The notes: generated by a model from the sequence alone, not told the origin. DNA of 64,000 nt from DAINPP01 sp036743375 (GCA_036743375.1 DAINPP010000003.1:1-64000); one strand, 5' to 3'; counted from the stretch's first letter, positions 1 through 10,320 are shown. Made by a program: numbers and translations.

Positions 1-2
1 AC

Positions 3-98
3 TGGTATTTTGTTATTTCTGTTGATTTCGATAAACATAAAATCACCTACCTAAAATCATATCAAATCATATTGGCTCTGTACAGTACCAATAATTAA
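3..98 (+). CDS. C-terminal end of an unidentified protein (partial)
   Basis: An open frame enters from the left edge and stops with TAA at 96-98, giving about 31 residues that begin WYFVISVDF. The composition is protein-like and there is no other gene in this stretch. It could be the tail of a gene lying outside the window, or chance. No family can be assigned from so few residues. Confidence 0.3.
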   Translation, partial: WYFVISVDFDKHKITYLKSYQIILALYSTNN

Positions 99-367
99 AG
101 ATATTTTCAGACCACTTTTAAAAATAATATTGCCAAGTATAATAAAAGAGAATAACCTCTCTTCCGTTTTTTTAAAAAAGGTTTTCTTCCAATTAGTGAG
201 GGCTGAAAAAAATTAGTGCGAAAAAAGATGTATAATGAAAATGAAAAATTGTGGGAGAAAAGTGAATCAAATGCCAATATTTTTTAAACAGATAACGGAA
301 ATCGTAAAGCCATGGTACAGCAATTAAATCAAACAGGTAGGAATAGAAATCTATATAGCGGTAGATT

Positions 368-837
368 TTGAAGTTGGAAGTCAATCTGAGTATGAGAGAG
401 AAGTATACAAAGTACATGATACCATATAAATTCAGTGATGAATCGAAATCTTTTGTCTCGGGTAAACTCAGTTATTTTGACATTGTTGGTGAACCAGAAA
501 ACACTTATCATTTGTTATTGCTTGTGATGTTTGCCTATCTTCAGGTGGATTATTGGATCAAATCCAATCGGGAATCTGGACTTGGAAGACGGAGTTTTGT
601 TACTCAAAAAACTCCCAAGCAACTTCTGAAGTTGCATATGACATTTGTTTGAAGGCGAAAGATAAGCAGAAATACAGCGCTATTATTGAAATTAAGGCTT
701 CTTTGGATAAAACAACTGAAGGACTTCAGCAGATTTTTGAAAAGCAATACGATACTGAGTTGAAGGCTGAGGGGTATGAGAGGATTCTGTACCTTTTGCT
801 TGGTGTTGATGGGAAGAGGGTTGAATTTGGGATTTAG
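368..837 (+). pseudogene. Degraded PDDEXK_9-type nuclease domain (AAA-ATPase-like family remnant)
   Basis: Two overlapping frames together spell the C-terminal nuclease domain found behind AAA-ATPase-like (PF09820) domains in PDDEXK_9 (PF08011) proteins. Frame 2 carries the stretch ENTYH...QVDYWIKSNRESGLGR. Frame 1 carries the continuation IIEIKASLDKTTEGLQQIF...KQYDTELKAEGYERILYLLLGVDGKRVEFGI. A frameshift near 595-640 separates them. The E-x-K catalytic core (IIEIKA) is still readable. The N-terminal ATPase part is absent, and further upstream (200-365) there are only short in-frame scraps, one reading EIYIAVDFEVG. This is therefore a broken and truncated gene. Family assignment is from remembered motifs; the frameshift is seen directly. 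Confidence 0.7.
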
Positions 838-895
838 GATAATATATACAAAAATATCAAAAAAAGATGAAAAGAAAATATTTTTGAGGTGATTT

Positions 896-3862
896 TTGTT
901 GATAAAAAAAGGATTTCTTGAATTTGAAGAATTTAAAATAAATATACAAGAAAAAATCAAAAAAAACAATGAATCACAAACAGAAAAAATCATACTCTTA
1001 GGAGAAGAGGAAATTCAGCCGGTTGTATACGAGTATTTGATTGAAGAAACTCATGAGTATTTTAGAATTAAAAAAGGTAAATATGGAAAAAAGATATTTC
1101 GCAACAAAAATGATGAAATTACTCTTCTTACTTTTACATTGGTGTATTTCGCTAAGTATGATTATAAAACTGATTTTTGGAATGAGTTTTTTAAAACAAT
1201 TCATTCCAAAAAACAACAAGACAAAATGGAAATCTGTCAAGGCTCTTTTAAAAAATACTGTAAGAAGAATCATTTGTTTTTTAATACTGGTGGTAAAAAT
1301 AACAGATACAGAGATTCAATATTGACTCATGCAATTTTCACAAAATCAGATACTGAAAAAGTTTTTCATTTTATAGACAGGCTATATACAAGATTTCTCA
1401 ATGAGAGATGTATCGAAGATGATATTGATAGATTATTCGCTTTTCTAAACACCAATTTCGAACAATACTTTGAGCATGATGAGTTTATTTTGGAATATAA
1501 AAAGTCAAAATTTACTATTTCAAATCAAATGTTGTCAAAACCCTTTAGACTGGCATTTATCAATTCTTTTTATGTAAAAAATCAAATAAAGCGATTATTA
1601 TTTATAGAAAATGCGGCAAATTTTGGAGAGATATCCAGCATAAAAGTTGAAACAAGCCTTGAAGAAAATTATATTAAGCATTTGAACGAAAAAGAGAAAG
1701 CAAGGTTATCAAGGTCAAAAAATCTCATAAAAAATACAATCAAAACAAAAAACGTAAAAATCGGAAAATACTCAAAGCAACCAAGATATCAGCTTGAAGG
1801 AAATCAATTATATCTAATCATTCCTCCTCAAAAAGATATCCCAAAATCTTTGCGAAACTTGGATTTATTTTTTGAATTATTCACAAAAGAAAACGAAGTT
1901 ATATCAACACATAAGGTAAATATTTTAGATTTTAAAGATGATTTGTTTTACGAAACGGAAGACATAAAAATAAAAGTAGAAAATTATTATCCAGATTTAA
2001 GATGCGTTTTAAAAGGAGCAACATTCAAAAAAATTTTAAAACCAAACAATGATTCTAATTATATCTTCTTTGATATTGCCGGACAACAAATTTCAGAAAC
2101 ATTGGAGAATCAGTCAGAAATGCAAATCCTTTCTTTGTTTGAAGAAGCTATGGAATTTAAGAATATAGAATATCAAGAGATAAAGCATAATAACTATAAG
2201 ATAACAACTGTATTTTTAAGCGAAGAATCTGAGTTATATATTGATAACAAACTATTTTCGACACAACAATGTCATTATGAAAGCGAGGTTGCAGAAGAAG
2301 ATAAAGTAAAAGGGGCAAATATTTTTCATCTTATGCAAGATCACAAAGAAGAAGAGGCATATGAAGTCTTTAAGGCATTACCAGAGATAATTCTTAGAAC
2401 TTCATCAGACAAACAAATTGAAGATTTTATATTGGTATTGAATGGAGAAAATAAAGAATTATCAAAAGTTTGCTTTTACGATACTGTGGATATTACAGAT
2501 GGAAGTGGAGAAAAAGCTTTCATTGTAAATTTAGATGGTGGCTTTATTAAATCACAAAATCCTTTAAAAATTAAGATTTATGATAGAGAAAGTCAAAAAA
2601 CATTGATAAAAAGGAATATGATCATTGTCGATGTTTTTAATTTCAAATTTGATAAAAACTTCTACATAAATTATAAAGAAATAGAAAGCTCTCCAAAAGT
2701 GATTTTAGAGGAGTTGAACTATCGTATTGGAGAATTGGAAAATTTATTAAAAAATCCCGTTTCTCTTGATTTGAAATCGCATACTCGCTATTCTGAAAAA
2801 TTTCAATATGAGGGAAAAGAGTACAAATTAATCATTAATATCCCATTTTTAACCTGGAATTTTGAAGGAACCAATTCAACGACTATCAAAAAAACTGATA
2901 TTTGGTATGATGAAAACACTCAGAAACAATCAGGAAGTCTCATTATTGATTCCCCAGTCCCAATCGCAGCTTTTATAAAAAACAATGAACGAATTAAGCT
3001 CAGACCAAAGGCATCAAAAGTTTATAAAATAAACGTTGGATATATTGTAGAAAACACTGAATTTGCAATTGAAATTAATTCAGTTAAATATCCTCTGTTT
3101 ACTTTATATGCAGAAACAACAATGATAAATCCTCCTTTGATATCTTACAATAATAAAAACAAAAATAATGGGATAAGTGGCTTGAATATTCGAATTGATG
3201 CTATTGGTGATGAAATAATCTTTCTTGATATCCTTGAAAAAAATAATGAATTTGTAAAAAGATACAAATTTGACAAAAACACAGAAATTATCCATGATCC
3301 TGATATTTTTCTAAAGAATGGAAGTTATCAATTTGAATTTTATTGCAGAAAAGAAAGCTATTTTTCAGGAGTAGTAAAAAGAATTTTACACACCAAAAAA
3401 TTTAATATTGGAAAATCCTTTCAAATTTGGAAGGTAAAGCATTGTTATTGTTACATAAACAGCTGTTCTAGAGAAATTCAAAAATACACAATCTCCAATT
3501 TTTATTTAAAAGTTAACAAATATGATATTGATGAGAAAATGATTAAAGCAGATGCTTTTTTTTATAAATTATGTAATCAAATTCGAAAAAAATATTATTT
3601 TGAAAAATATAATCCGATTAATTTGGAAATATGTCCAAACTTCAAAAATCGTTATTACGTAAGCGATAAAAACAATGATGGGTTAATCTATGATTCGAAC
3701 ACTGGCTATATAAACAAGGAAGAAGCTGCGCTTTCGCATAACGAACTGCGATATAAAATTATTGAATTCATAGATATTGAATTAGCGGAGGAGGAAAAAC
3801 ATGGCGTTAAATCCAATAAAGGCATCAAAAGCAATAACAGAAAAATATCTAAGATACATTAA
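896..3862 (+). CDS. Large protein of unknown function, candidate DruH-like partner of the downstream helicase
   Basis: This 988-residue protein has no domain I can name. It is lysine-, isoleucine- and asparagine-rich, with a helical N-terminal third (a motif NRYRDSILTHAIF near residue 140) followed by a long, mostly beta-looking region (residues about 280-900). No signal peptide or membrane segment is apparent. The TTG start at 896 lies behind a TGAGGTGA ribosome site at 885-892; TTG at 899 is an alternative. Its 3-prime end overlaps the helicase gene by 62 nt, so the two are surely co-expressed. Size and position next to a DUF1998 helicase match what I recall of DruH in type III Druantia phage defence, but I see no diagnostic motif, so that name is inference. 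Strong AT bias compared with the rest of the window suggests recent transfer. Confidence 0.85.
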   Translation: MLIKKGFLEFEEFKINIQEKIKKNNESQTEKIILLGEEEIQPVVYEYLIEETHEYFRIKKGKYGKKIFRNKNDEITLLTFTLVYFAKYDYKTDFWNEFFKTIHSKKQQDKMEICQGSFKKYCKKNHLFFNTGGKNNRYRDSILTHAIFTKSDTEKVFHFIDRLYTRFLNERCIEDDIDRLFAFLNTNFEQYFEHDEFILEYKKSKFTISNQMLSKPFRLAFINSFYVKNQIKRLLFIENAANFGEISSIKVETSLEENYIKHLNEKEKARLSRSKNLIKNTIKTKNVKIGKYSKQPRYQLEGNQLYLIIPPQKDIPKSLRNLDLFFELFTKENEVISTHKVNILDFKDDLFYETEDIKIKVENYYPDLRCVLKGATFKKILKPNNDSNYIFFDIAGQQISETLENQSEMQILSLFEEAMEFKNIEYQEIKHNNYKITTVFLSEESELYIDNKLFSTQQCHYESEVAEEDKVKGANIFHLMQDHKEEEAYEVFKALPEIILRTSSDKQIEDFILVLNGENKELSKVCFYDTVDITDGSGEKAFIVNLDGGFIKSQNPLKIKIYDRESQKTLIKRNMIIVDVFNFKFDKNFYINYKEIESSPKVILEELNYRIGELENLLKNPVSLDLKSHTRYSEKFQYEGKEYKLIINIPFLTWNFEGTNSTTIKKTDIWYDENTQKQSGSLIIDSPVPIAAFIKNNERIKLRPKASKVYKINVGYIVENTEFAIEINSVKYPLFTLYAETTMINPPLISYNNKNKNNGISGLNIRIDAIGDEIIFLDILEKNNEFVKRYKFDKNTEIIHDPDIFLKNGSYQFEFYCRKESYFSGVVKRILHTKKFNIGKSFQIWKVKHCYCYINSCSREIQKYTISNFYLKVNKYDIDEKMIKADAFFYKLCNQIRKKYYFEKYNPINLEICPNFKNRYYVSDKNNDGLIYDSNTGYINKEEAALSHNELRYKIIEFIDIELAEEEKHGVKSNKGIKSNNRKISKIH

Positions 3863-6800
3863 AACAACCTTTTTTATAAAAGATCAAGAATATATGACTC
3901 AATTCAAAAAAAATCTTGAAAAAGCTGAAAATTTTGCCAAAGGGCCGTATATTGATTATATTGGCAGTTTTAAAACCGGGAAATCCATTGAAGAACTAAT
4001 CAAAAATAGTGTGCTGAGTCAGGAATTCAAAAAGTTGTATCAAAATGAGCCTGATTTGCTAACGCGAAGATTATACAAACATCAGGAAGAAGCAATTATA
4101 AAATGTATTGAGGACAAAAATCTTGTGGTCTCAACAGGAACTGGTTCTGGTAAAACGGAGTCTTTTTTAATTCCAATTATCAATCATCTAATGAGTGAAA
4201 AAGAACGCGGAGAATTAGATGATGGTGTTAGAGCATTAATCATATATCCCATGAACGCCTTAGCTAACGATCAAATGAAACGAATGAGTGAGTTGTTGCG
4301 AGATTATCCCGATATAACTTTTGGAGCTTATACGGGTGAAACAAAACCTACTGAAAAAGAAGCGCAAGATAACTATTTAAAACTTAACGATTCAAAACCA
4401 GTTACAAATCACATTCTGTCAAGAGATAGGATGAAAGAACATCCACCACATATTTTCATTACCAATTATGCAATGCTTGAGTTTTTAATGTTGAAACCTG
4501 AAGAAAATGTTTTTTTCAATGGAGAAAAAGCGAATAAGTGGAAATATATTGTATTGGATGAAGCGCACACATATACTGGTGCAACTGGGATAGAAGTCTC
4601 AATGCTGTTAAGAAGAGTAAAAAATCAATTACCCAATAATGAAAAAATCAGATTTATCTTGACGAGTGCTACGCTTGGTGGAAAAAATGATACAGGAAAG
4701 GTTTGTGAATTTGCGTCGAAATTATGTGCAGATGCAACATTTAAAGAAGATTGTGTAATTCATGCCAAACGTGAAAAGGTTGATGAAACTCATGGAAAAC
4801 TTTCAATTCCTTCAACGCTATATCAAGAGCTGTCGTCTTATTTAGGAAAAGTGGATATCAAAAAAGAAGAACCAAAAACTTTAAAAAATATCATATATGA
4901 ATATTATTCCGAATTTGATTCTTCAAGCAACACGATTAAAAGCATTTTATATGACTTGATCATTCAGGATAAATTCTATTACAGAATCAGAAAGCTACTT
5001 TTAAAATCAGCCGAAACGATTCAAACCATATCGGATAAATTTGGAATGACTCAAGAAGAACTCATATCATTTGTCTTTGTGGCAAATCTTGCAGAAAAAG
5101 AAAACATCAAATTGTTTGATGCCAGATATCATATGTTTTTAAAATCCCTTGAAGGTGTTTATGTGACACTTGGGAAAAAGAAAACGCTGACAGTCTTTCC
5201 GCATAATACCAAAATCATAGAAAATGACTTGTACAAATGCTATAAAATAGCGGTTTGTAAATATTGTGGACAAATTTATATAGAAGGCATTATTGAAGAA
5301 ACGCAAGGGAAAAAAATTCTGGTTCAAAAAACAGACCGCATGCAAAAGAAAAAAAGAAAAATGTTTATGCTTTTGGAAAAAGGACAAATTGAAAACATAA
5401 CAAACGATGACGAAACGAATATTTCAACTGACTATTTGAAAAAGCAATATATCTTATGTGGGAAATGTGGTTTAATCCAAAAAAAAGCAGAAGTAAACCA
5501 CATCAAATGTAATTGTGGAGAATCAAACAAAGTGGAACTTCTTGAAATCGATATTAATAAGAAGCAACTTCATAAATGTGCTGCCTGTAACGCTCAAAAT
5601 AACAGAGGGAGTGTACTAAGAAACTTTTATCTTGGTCAGGAAGCGGCTGCAAGTGTTATTGGTACAAGTCTGTATGAAGAAATAGAAAGTAAAATAATAC
5701 TACAAACAGAAAAAACTGTTAAAACTAACGGAGGATTTTTCGGAGAAATTGACTCGGAAAAAATTACAAAACAAACAATTGAAAAGAATAAAGAAAAACA
5801 ATTATTGGTATTTTCAGACAGCAGACAACAAGCGGCATATTTTGCAAGCTACTTTGATTTTACTTATAACAATCTTTTAAGGCGTAAACTTTTAATAACG
5901 GCTATTCAAGAGCTTCAAGAGGAGTTTGATAAAAACACTTTTGAATTGGAAACTGTTGCAGAAAGGATTGCTTATCTCTTTGAAAATTATCATATTGAAA
6001 AACCGGAAATTTCTCTTAAAGAGGCTTGGAAAACATTACTTTATGAAATCTCAAGTAATGATAGAAACAGCCTTGAAAATTTGGGTTTGTTATCTTTTGA
6101 ATATAAAGCCGAACAATTTCAAAAACTTGGTTTTTACGATAAAGAGGAAGTTCTTTCAATCCAAAGAGTTTTGGCAAATACATTTAAGAAATATTGTATC
6201 TTTAAAATGCCAGTTAAAATGACAGCCGCTGATATAAAATATTTTATCTATACTGGGAAAGAAAAAACAATATCATTGAGTAACCCTTCAAATAAATATG
6301 GTAGTTTATGGATACCAAAATCAACGAATAAAAAAAACCAGCGACTGGATTATGTCGAAAGAACTAAAGGTCAGCCCAGTCAAAAAAACATTGATTTTCT
6401 TAAGCTTTTTTGGGAACAACTTTTAATAACCAAACATAATAGTCTAATTTTAGAATCTGATAATAATTATCAAATGAATATCTCAAAGTTCATTGTTAGG
6501 TCTTCGTTGAACGACGAATTGGATTGGTATATCTGTGATAAATGTGGTAAGCTTACCGTCAACAATATCTCAAACATTTGTCCAACATATAGATGCGACG
6601 GACCGCTTAGAAAATGTGATGTAGAAAAAGAATTTCGCGAGAATCATTATAGAAAAATTTATAAAGAAATGGAAATCTTTCCGATGGTTTGCAAGGAACA
6701 TACGGCACAACTAAGTCCAGAACTGGCAAGAGACTATCAGGAACAATTTGTAAAAAAGGAAATCAACGTTCTCAGCTGTTCAACTACTTTTGAAATGGGG

Positions 6801-8585
6801 GTGGATGTTGGTGAACTGGAAACTGTCTTTATGAAAAATATGCCTCCAACACCTGCAAATTATATACAACGTGCTGGACGTGCGGGGAGGCGAAGTGATG
6901 CGGTAGCTTATAGCTTGACGTTTTGTAAATTGTCGTCTCATGATTTTAATTATTTCCAAAATCCATCGGAAATGATTAATGGGAAAATTATGCCACCTGC
7001 ATTTAAGATAGAAAATATAAAAATTATCAAAAGACATGTGAACGCTGCTATAATTGCTTATTTTTGGAGAAAATATCCTGAGTATTATAAGGATGTGGAT
7101 TCTTTTTTCAAACAAGATTCTTTTGATAAATTTCTGACATTTTTATACGCTATTCCCGAAGACTTAAAGGGTTATCTTAAATCATTTGTGCCAAAAATTC
7201 TGAAAGATAGTATTGATGAATGGGTCCAGGAACTTAATAGTGAACAAAGTTACATTAAAAAGATTAGAAATGAGTATCTATCAGAAATTTCTGAATTGGA
7301 AGCATATAGATCTGAATTAAAAGAAACACAAGATGATCCAAATGAACAAAACGTTGGTACACGTTCCGACAAAATTAAAAATTACATAAAATATAAACTG
7401 AAAGAAGAGGAAATACTGCAATTTTTATCAAGAAAAAATATTATACCTAAATATGGTTTCCCTGTTGATACTGTAGAATTGACTACATCGTTCGATAAAA
7501 GTTATTCAAATTTACGTTTACAAAGAGATTTGAAAATCGCTATTTCTGAATATGCTCCAGGTTCAGAAATTGTCGCCAACGGACAAATACTAAAAAGTCA
7601 GTTTGTGAAAATACCAAAAGGTAGGGATAAAAATAAAATAACTCAATATCAATTCTCAGTTTGTGAAAATAAGGAGTGTAATCATCTCAATATTAGATTA
7701 TCAGATTTAAAAGGAAAAGAGTGGAATTGTGAAGTATGTGGGGAAAGCATCTCTTCCGAAGATATGTTTATCATTCCAGATTATGGTTTTATCATCAACA
7801 CAGCTGAAACAGTAAAAGCAACAACAAAAAAACCTGAAAAAACATATCATAGCCAAATTTATTATGTTGGTGATAAAAATGAATTGAACTCTGAAGCTCA
7901 AAGCCATTGTTTAAATGATTATCACTTTGAAATAAAATCTACTTCCGATGATGAATTGGCAGTGATAAACACCTCCTTTTTCCACGTATGTCCTGTATGC
8001 GGCTATTCGGAAATTGACAAAGGATACAACAAACTTAAATCTATACCTAAAGAACACAAAAATCCATATGGATACACTTGTCCATCAACCAAATTGTATA
8101 GAAAAACCTTTGGACACATATTTAAAACAGATGTGATAACACTTGCTATTGGTCATTTTCTGCAAAGAGAAAAAGCGCTATCAATTTTATACGCTCTACT
8201 TGAAGGAATCAGTGAATATCTTAAAATAGAAAGAACTGATATATCTGGAACTATCCATTCTCAGAAAACAAAAAACGGGGGTTGGCAAACTTCTTTTATT
8301 ATCTTTGATACTGTTCCTGGAGGGGCCGGACACGTGAGAAGAATCGGCAAAGCTTCAACAGAAGAATTCTTCCAAATGCTCAAAGCATCATATGATGTGG
8401 TAAAAAATTGTCAATGCGGAACAGATGGTAATGGAGATTCTGCTTGCTATAATTGTTTGTGCAATTATTACAATCAAGCCTATCATGATATTTTGAAGCG
8501 ACAATACGCAGTTGAATTTTTTGAACCGATCATCATGGGATCTGATAAATTGCCAGAAAATAATAAAGTAAATTTAGTTTTATAA
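3801..8585 (+). CDS. DEAH-box SF2 helicase with DUF1998/MZB zinc-binding C-terminus, DruE-like
   Basis: 1594-residue superfamily 2 ATPase. Visible motifs: Walker A STGTGSGKTES (about residue 115), DEAH box VLDEAHTYTG (about 252), motif III LTSATLGG (about 288), and the C-terminal helicase lobe with FSDSRQQAAYF (about 670), TTFEMGVDVGELE (about 995) and QRAGRAGRR (about 1022). Several Cys pairs lie between and after the lobes (CKYCG, CGKCG, CDKCG, CEVCG, CPVCG). The end carries a Cys cluster CQCGTDGNGDSACYNCLC (about 1536-1554), as in the DUF1998/MZB domain of MrfA/YprA helicases. It is far longer than MrfA (about 750 aa) and approaches the size of DruE of Druantia systems. ATG at 3801 has an excellent GGAGGAG site although it lies inside the upstream gene. 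Role: nucleic-acid translocase in a probable anti-phage module. Helicase and DUF1998 calls are firm; the defence assignment is inference. Confidence 0.92.
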   Translation: MALNPIKASKAITEKYLRYIKTTFFIKDQEYMTQFKKNLEKAENFAKGPYIDYIGSFKTGKSIEELIKNSVLSQEFKKLYQNEPDLLTRRLYKHQEEAIIKCIEDKNLVVSTGTGSGKTESFLIPIINHLMSEKERGELDDGVRALIIYPMNALANDQMKRMSELLRDYPDITFGAYTGETKPTEKEAQDNYLKLNDSKPVTNHILSRDRMKEHPPHIFITNYAMLEFLMLKPEENVFFNGEKANKWKYIVLDEAHTYTGATGIEVSMLLRRVKNQLPNNEKIRFILTSATLGGKNDTGKVCEFASKLCADATFKEDCVIHAKREKVDETHGKLSIPSTLYQELSSYLGKVDIKKEEPKTLKNIIYEYYSEFDSSSNTIKSILYDLIIQDKFYYRIRKLLLKSAETIQTISDKFGMTQEELISFVFVANLAEKENIKLFDARYHMFLKSLEGVYVTLGKKKTLTVFPHNTKIIENDLYKCYKIAVCKYCGQIYIEGIIEETQGKKILVQKTDRMQKKKRKMFMLLEKGQIENITNDDETNISTDYLKKQYILCGKCGLIQKKAEVNHIKCNCGESNKVELLEIDINKKQLHKCAACNAQNNRGSVLRNFYLGQEAAASVIGTSLYEEIESKIILQTEKTVKTNGGFFGEIDSEKITKQTIEKNKEKQLLVFSDSRQQAAYFASYFDFTYNNLLRRKLLITAIQELQEEFDKNTFELETVAERIAYLFENYHIEKPEISLKEAWKTLLYEISSNDRNSLENLGLLSFEYKAEQFQKLGFYDKEEVLSIQRVLANTFKKYCIFKMPVKMTAADIKYFIYTGKEKTISLSNPSNKYGSLWIPKSTNKKNQRLDYVERTKGQPSQKNIDFLKLFWEQLLITKHNSLILESDNNYQMNISKFIVRSSLNDELDWYICDKCGKLTVNNISNICPTYRCDGPLRKCDVEKEFRENHYRKIYKEMEIFPMVCKEHTAQLSPELARDYQEQFVKKEINVLSCSTTFEMGVDVGELETVFMKNMPPTPANYIQRAGRAGRRSDAVAYSLTFCKLSSHDFNYFQNPSEMINGKIMPPAFKIENIKIIKRHVNAAIIAYFWRKYPEYYKDVDSFFKQDSFDKFLTFLYAIPEDLKGYLKSFVPKILKDSIDEWVQELNSEQSYIKKIRNEYLSEISELEAYRSELKETQDDPNEQNVGTRSDKIKNYIKYKLKEEEILQFLSRKNIIPKYGFPVDTVELTTSFDKSYSNLRLQRDLKIAISEYAPGSEIVANGQILKSQFVKIPKGRDKNKITQYQFSVCENKECNHLNIRLSDLKGKEWNCEVCGESISSEDMFIIPDYGFIINTAETVKATTKKPEKTYHSQIYYVGDKNELNSEAQSHCLNDYHFEIKSTSDDELAVINTSFFHVCPVCGYSEIDKGYNKLKSIPKEHKNPYGYTCPSTKLYRKTFGHIFKTDVITLAIGHFLQREKALSILYALLEGISEYLKIERTDISGTIHSQKTKNGGWQTSFIIFDTVPGGAGHVRRIGKASTEEFFQMLKASYDVVKNCQCGTDGNGDSACYNCLCNYYNQAYHDILKRQYAVEFFEPIIMGSDKLPENNKVNLVL

Positions 8586-8634
8586 ACGGAGTCAATCAAG
8601 CAACAGAGACAAGGATTTTTTGGAGGTGAATAAA

Positions 8635-10320
8635 ATGTTCAAAATGCCAAATAAAATAGAAATTGCACTTCCTGAAAAGATAGGTAATCCTGATCTTTTC
8701 GTCGGTAGAAAAGAGGAGTTCGATTTCTTTCTTGGAGACTGGTATATGACGCTTGAAGGTGGTTTTGCTCAAAATCAGGCAATTCTATCCCGAAGGAAAA
8801 AGGGAAAAACTGCCTTTATGCAGCGTTTGTTTAACATTCTCTGGAGTACGGGAGCTGAGAAGAAAGACGGAGATTTACAGGTCATCCCCTTTTATTATTC
8901 CATTAAGGATTATGACCAGTCTTTGAGAGCTTTTGCGCTGGATTTTTTCACCAATTTTGTCCAACAGTACATGTCATTTAAAACAAGGAAAATAGAATAT
9001 ATGAGAAAGTATTATGATTTCGAAAAACTTTCAGAAATCATAGATGATGAAGAAATAGAGAGTTTATATCAGTCCATGACAATACATATAAAAAATGATG
9101 ATTGGGATGGTATGTGGTTTCTCGCAAGTGAAGCACCCGCGATCATCGGTCAGTTAAAAGGGGAAAAGATTGTACAAATTATTGATGAGTTTCAATACAT
9201 CAACGAATACATTTCCAATAAAGAGGGAAAAATAATAGAAAGATTGAGTGGAACTTATATGCACGTTTCAGAGTTCCGGGATGCACCGTTGATTATTTCC
9301 GGTAGTGAGGTTCATTGGCTGTTGAGAATTGTGATGAGTTTGACCGGCAGGTTTCAGACTTATCCGCTTAAAAATCTGCCGGAAGCGGAGGCAAAAGATG
9401 CTATAGTGAAATACGCCTATTTTATGCAGACAAAAATTGATGAGGATGCAAAGTCAAAGATCTGGCAATTGACGAAAGGTGATCCGCTTTATATTAAATC
9501 CCTTTTTATAAGCCGATTTAATCAGAAGAAAGATTATACACTTGATGAAAATATTTTAGATGTATACAAAAGAGAAATTCAGCAAGGTGAAATATACGGA
9601 ACCTGGATGGAATATATGCTTAAAACCTTCAGCACTGTTAACAAGGTCAATTCAAAGAGAATCATGCTGTATCTTTTTCAGGAGGGAGACGCGAGAACAA
9701 GACTTCAAATAAAAAAGGCGTTGAAGTTACCGTACACTGATGATGAATTGGAAAACAAATTGGAAGCACTTGTAAAGGGAGATTTGATTTCTCATGGGCA
9801 GAGTCATTTTGATTACAAGGTAACGGAAGATAAAACATATGAACTCGTTTTCAGAAATATTTATCAGAAAGAGATTGAAAACTTTGTACCCGACATTGAA
9901 AAAGAGTTAAAAAAAGAAATGGGTAGGCACAATTATACTAAAGGAAAATTCATGGAATTTTTGATAAAAGACAAGATAAAGAAATCATTCAATCTGAAAG
10001 AATTGACGGTAAATGGAGAAGATTTGAGAATTGTTCCTGTTGAAATAGAAGAACGAAAGATCATCAAAACAGGAGTCAGAAACAGTGAGATTGATATTTA
10101 TATCAGAGCTCAGAGGGGCTATACACTTTATATTGATGTAAAAAACACCAAAGCGAGATATGGTAAAAGACAGCTTGAGAGATGGTTGAGAATCGCTGAT
10201 TTTATTCGAAAAGATAATGAAAAGGCATTGTTTTTGGTTTATTCAAAAAACGGATTTACCACAGGAACTATTGAAGCACTCTCTAAGGCAGGGATTTTAG
10301 TTATTAACCGCACTATATAA
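8635..10320 (+). CDS. DUF234-type archaeal-like ATPase fused to a PD-(D/E)XK-like nuclease domain
   Basis: 561 residues from ATG 8635, preceded by GGAGGTG at 8622-8628. An in-frame TTG at 8620 overlaps that site and is unlikely. The N-terminus has a VGRKEEF sensor box and a P-loop SRRKKGKTAFM (about residue 55). A Walker B-like segment IIDEFQYI (about 182) and a sensor-like IISGSEV follow. The middle is a winged-helix-like region, and the C-terminus has EIDIYI...LYIDVKN (about 485-504), resembling the degenerate PD-(D/E)XK fold of DUF234/archaeal ATPase proteins. It begins 50 nt after the helicase stop and ends before an inverted repeat. Its codon use is less AT-biased than the two genes before it. 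It may be a third component of the defence island or an independent member of this mobile ATPase family, which has no well-established function. Confidence 0.8.
   Translation: MFKMPNKIEIALPEKIGNPDLFVGRKEEFDFFLGDWYMTLEGGFAQNQAILSRRKKGKTAFMQRLFNILWSTGAEKKDGDLQVIPFYYSIKDYDQSLRAFALDFFTNFVQQYMSFKTRKIEYMRKYYDFEKLSEIIDDEEIESLYQSMTIHIKNDDWDGMWFLASEAPAIIGQLKGEKIVQIIDEFQYINEYISNKEGKIIERLSGTYMHVSEFRDAPLIISGSEVHWLLRIVMSLTGRFQTYPLKNLPEAEAKDAIVKYAYFMQTKIDEDAKSKIWQLTKGDPLYIKSLFISRFNQKKDYTLDENILDVYKREIQQGEIYGTWMEYMLKTFSTVNKVNSKRIMLYLFQEGDARTRLQIKKALKLPYTDDELENKLEALVKGDLISHGQSHFDYKVTEDKTYELVFRNIYQKEIENFVPDIEKELKKEMGRHNYTKGKFMEFLIKDKIKKSFNLKELTVNGEDLRIVPVEIEERKIIKTGVRNSEIDIYIRAQRGYTLYIDVKNTKARYGKRQLERWLRIADFIRKDNEKALFLVYSKNGFTTGTIEALSKAGILVINRTI

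Noticed and set aside
896..8585. DISARM or BREX assignment for the helicase module
   Set aside because: No methyltransferase, PLD nuclease, PglX or PglZ gene is present, and the DUF1998-type domain is fused to the helicase rather than encoded separately as in DrmA/DrmB.
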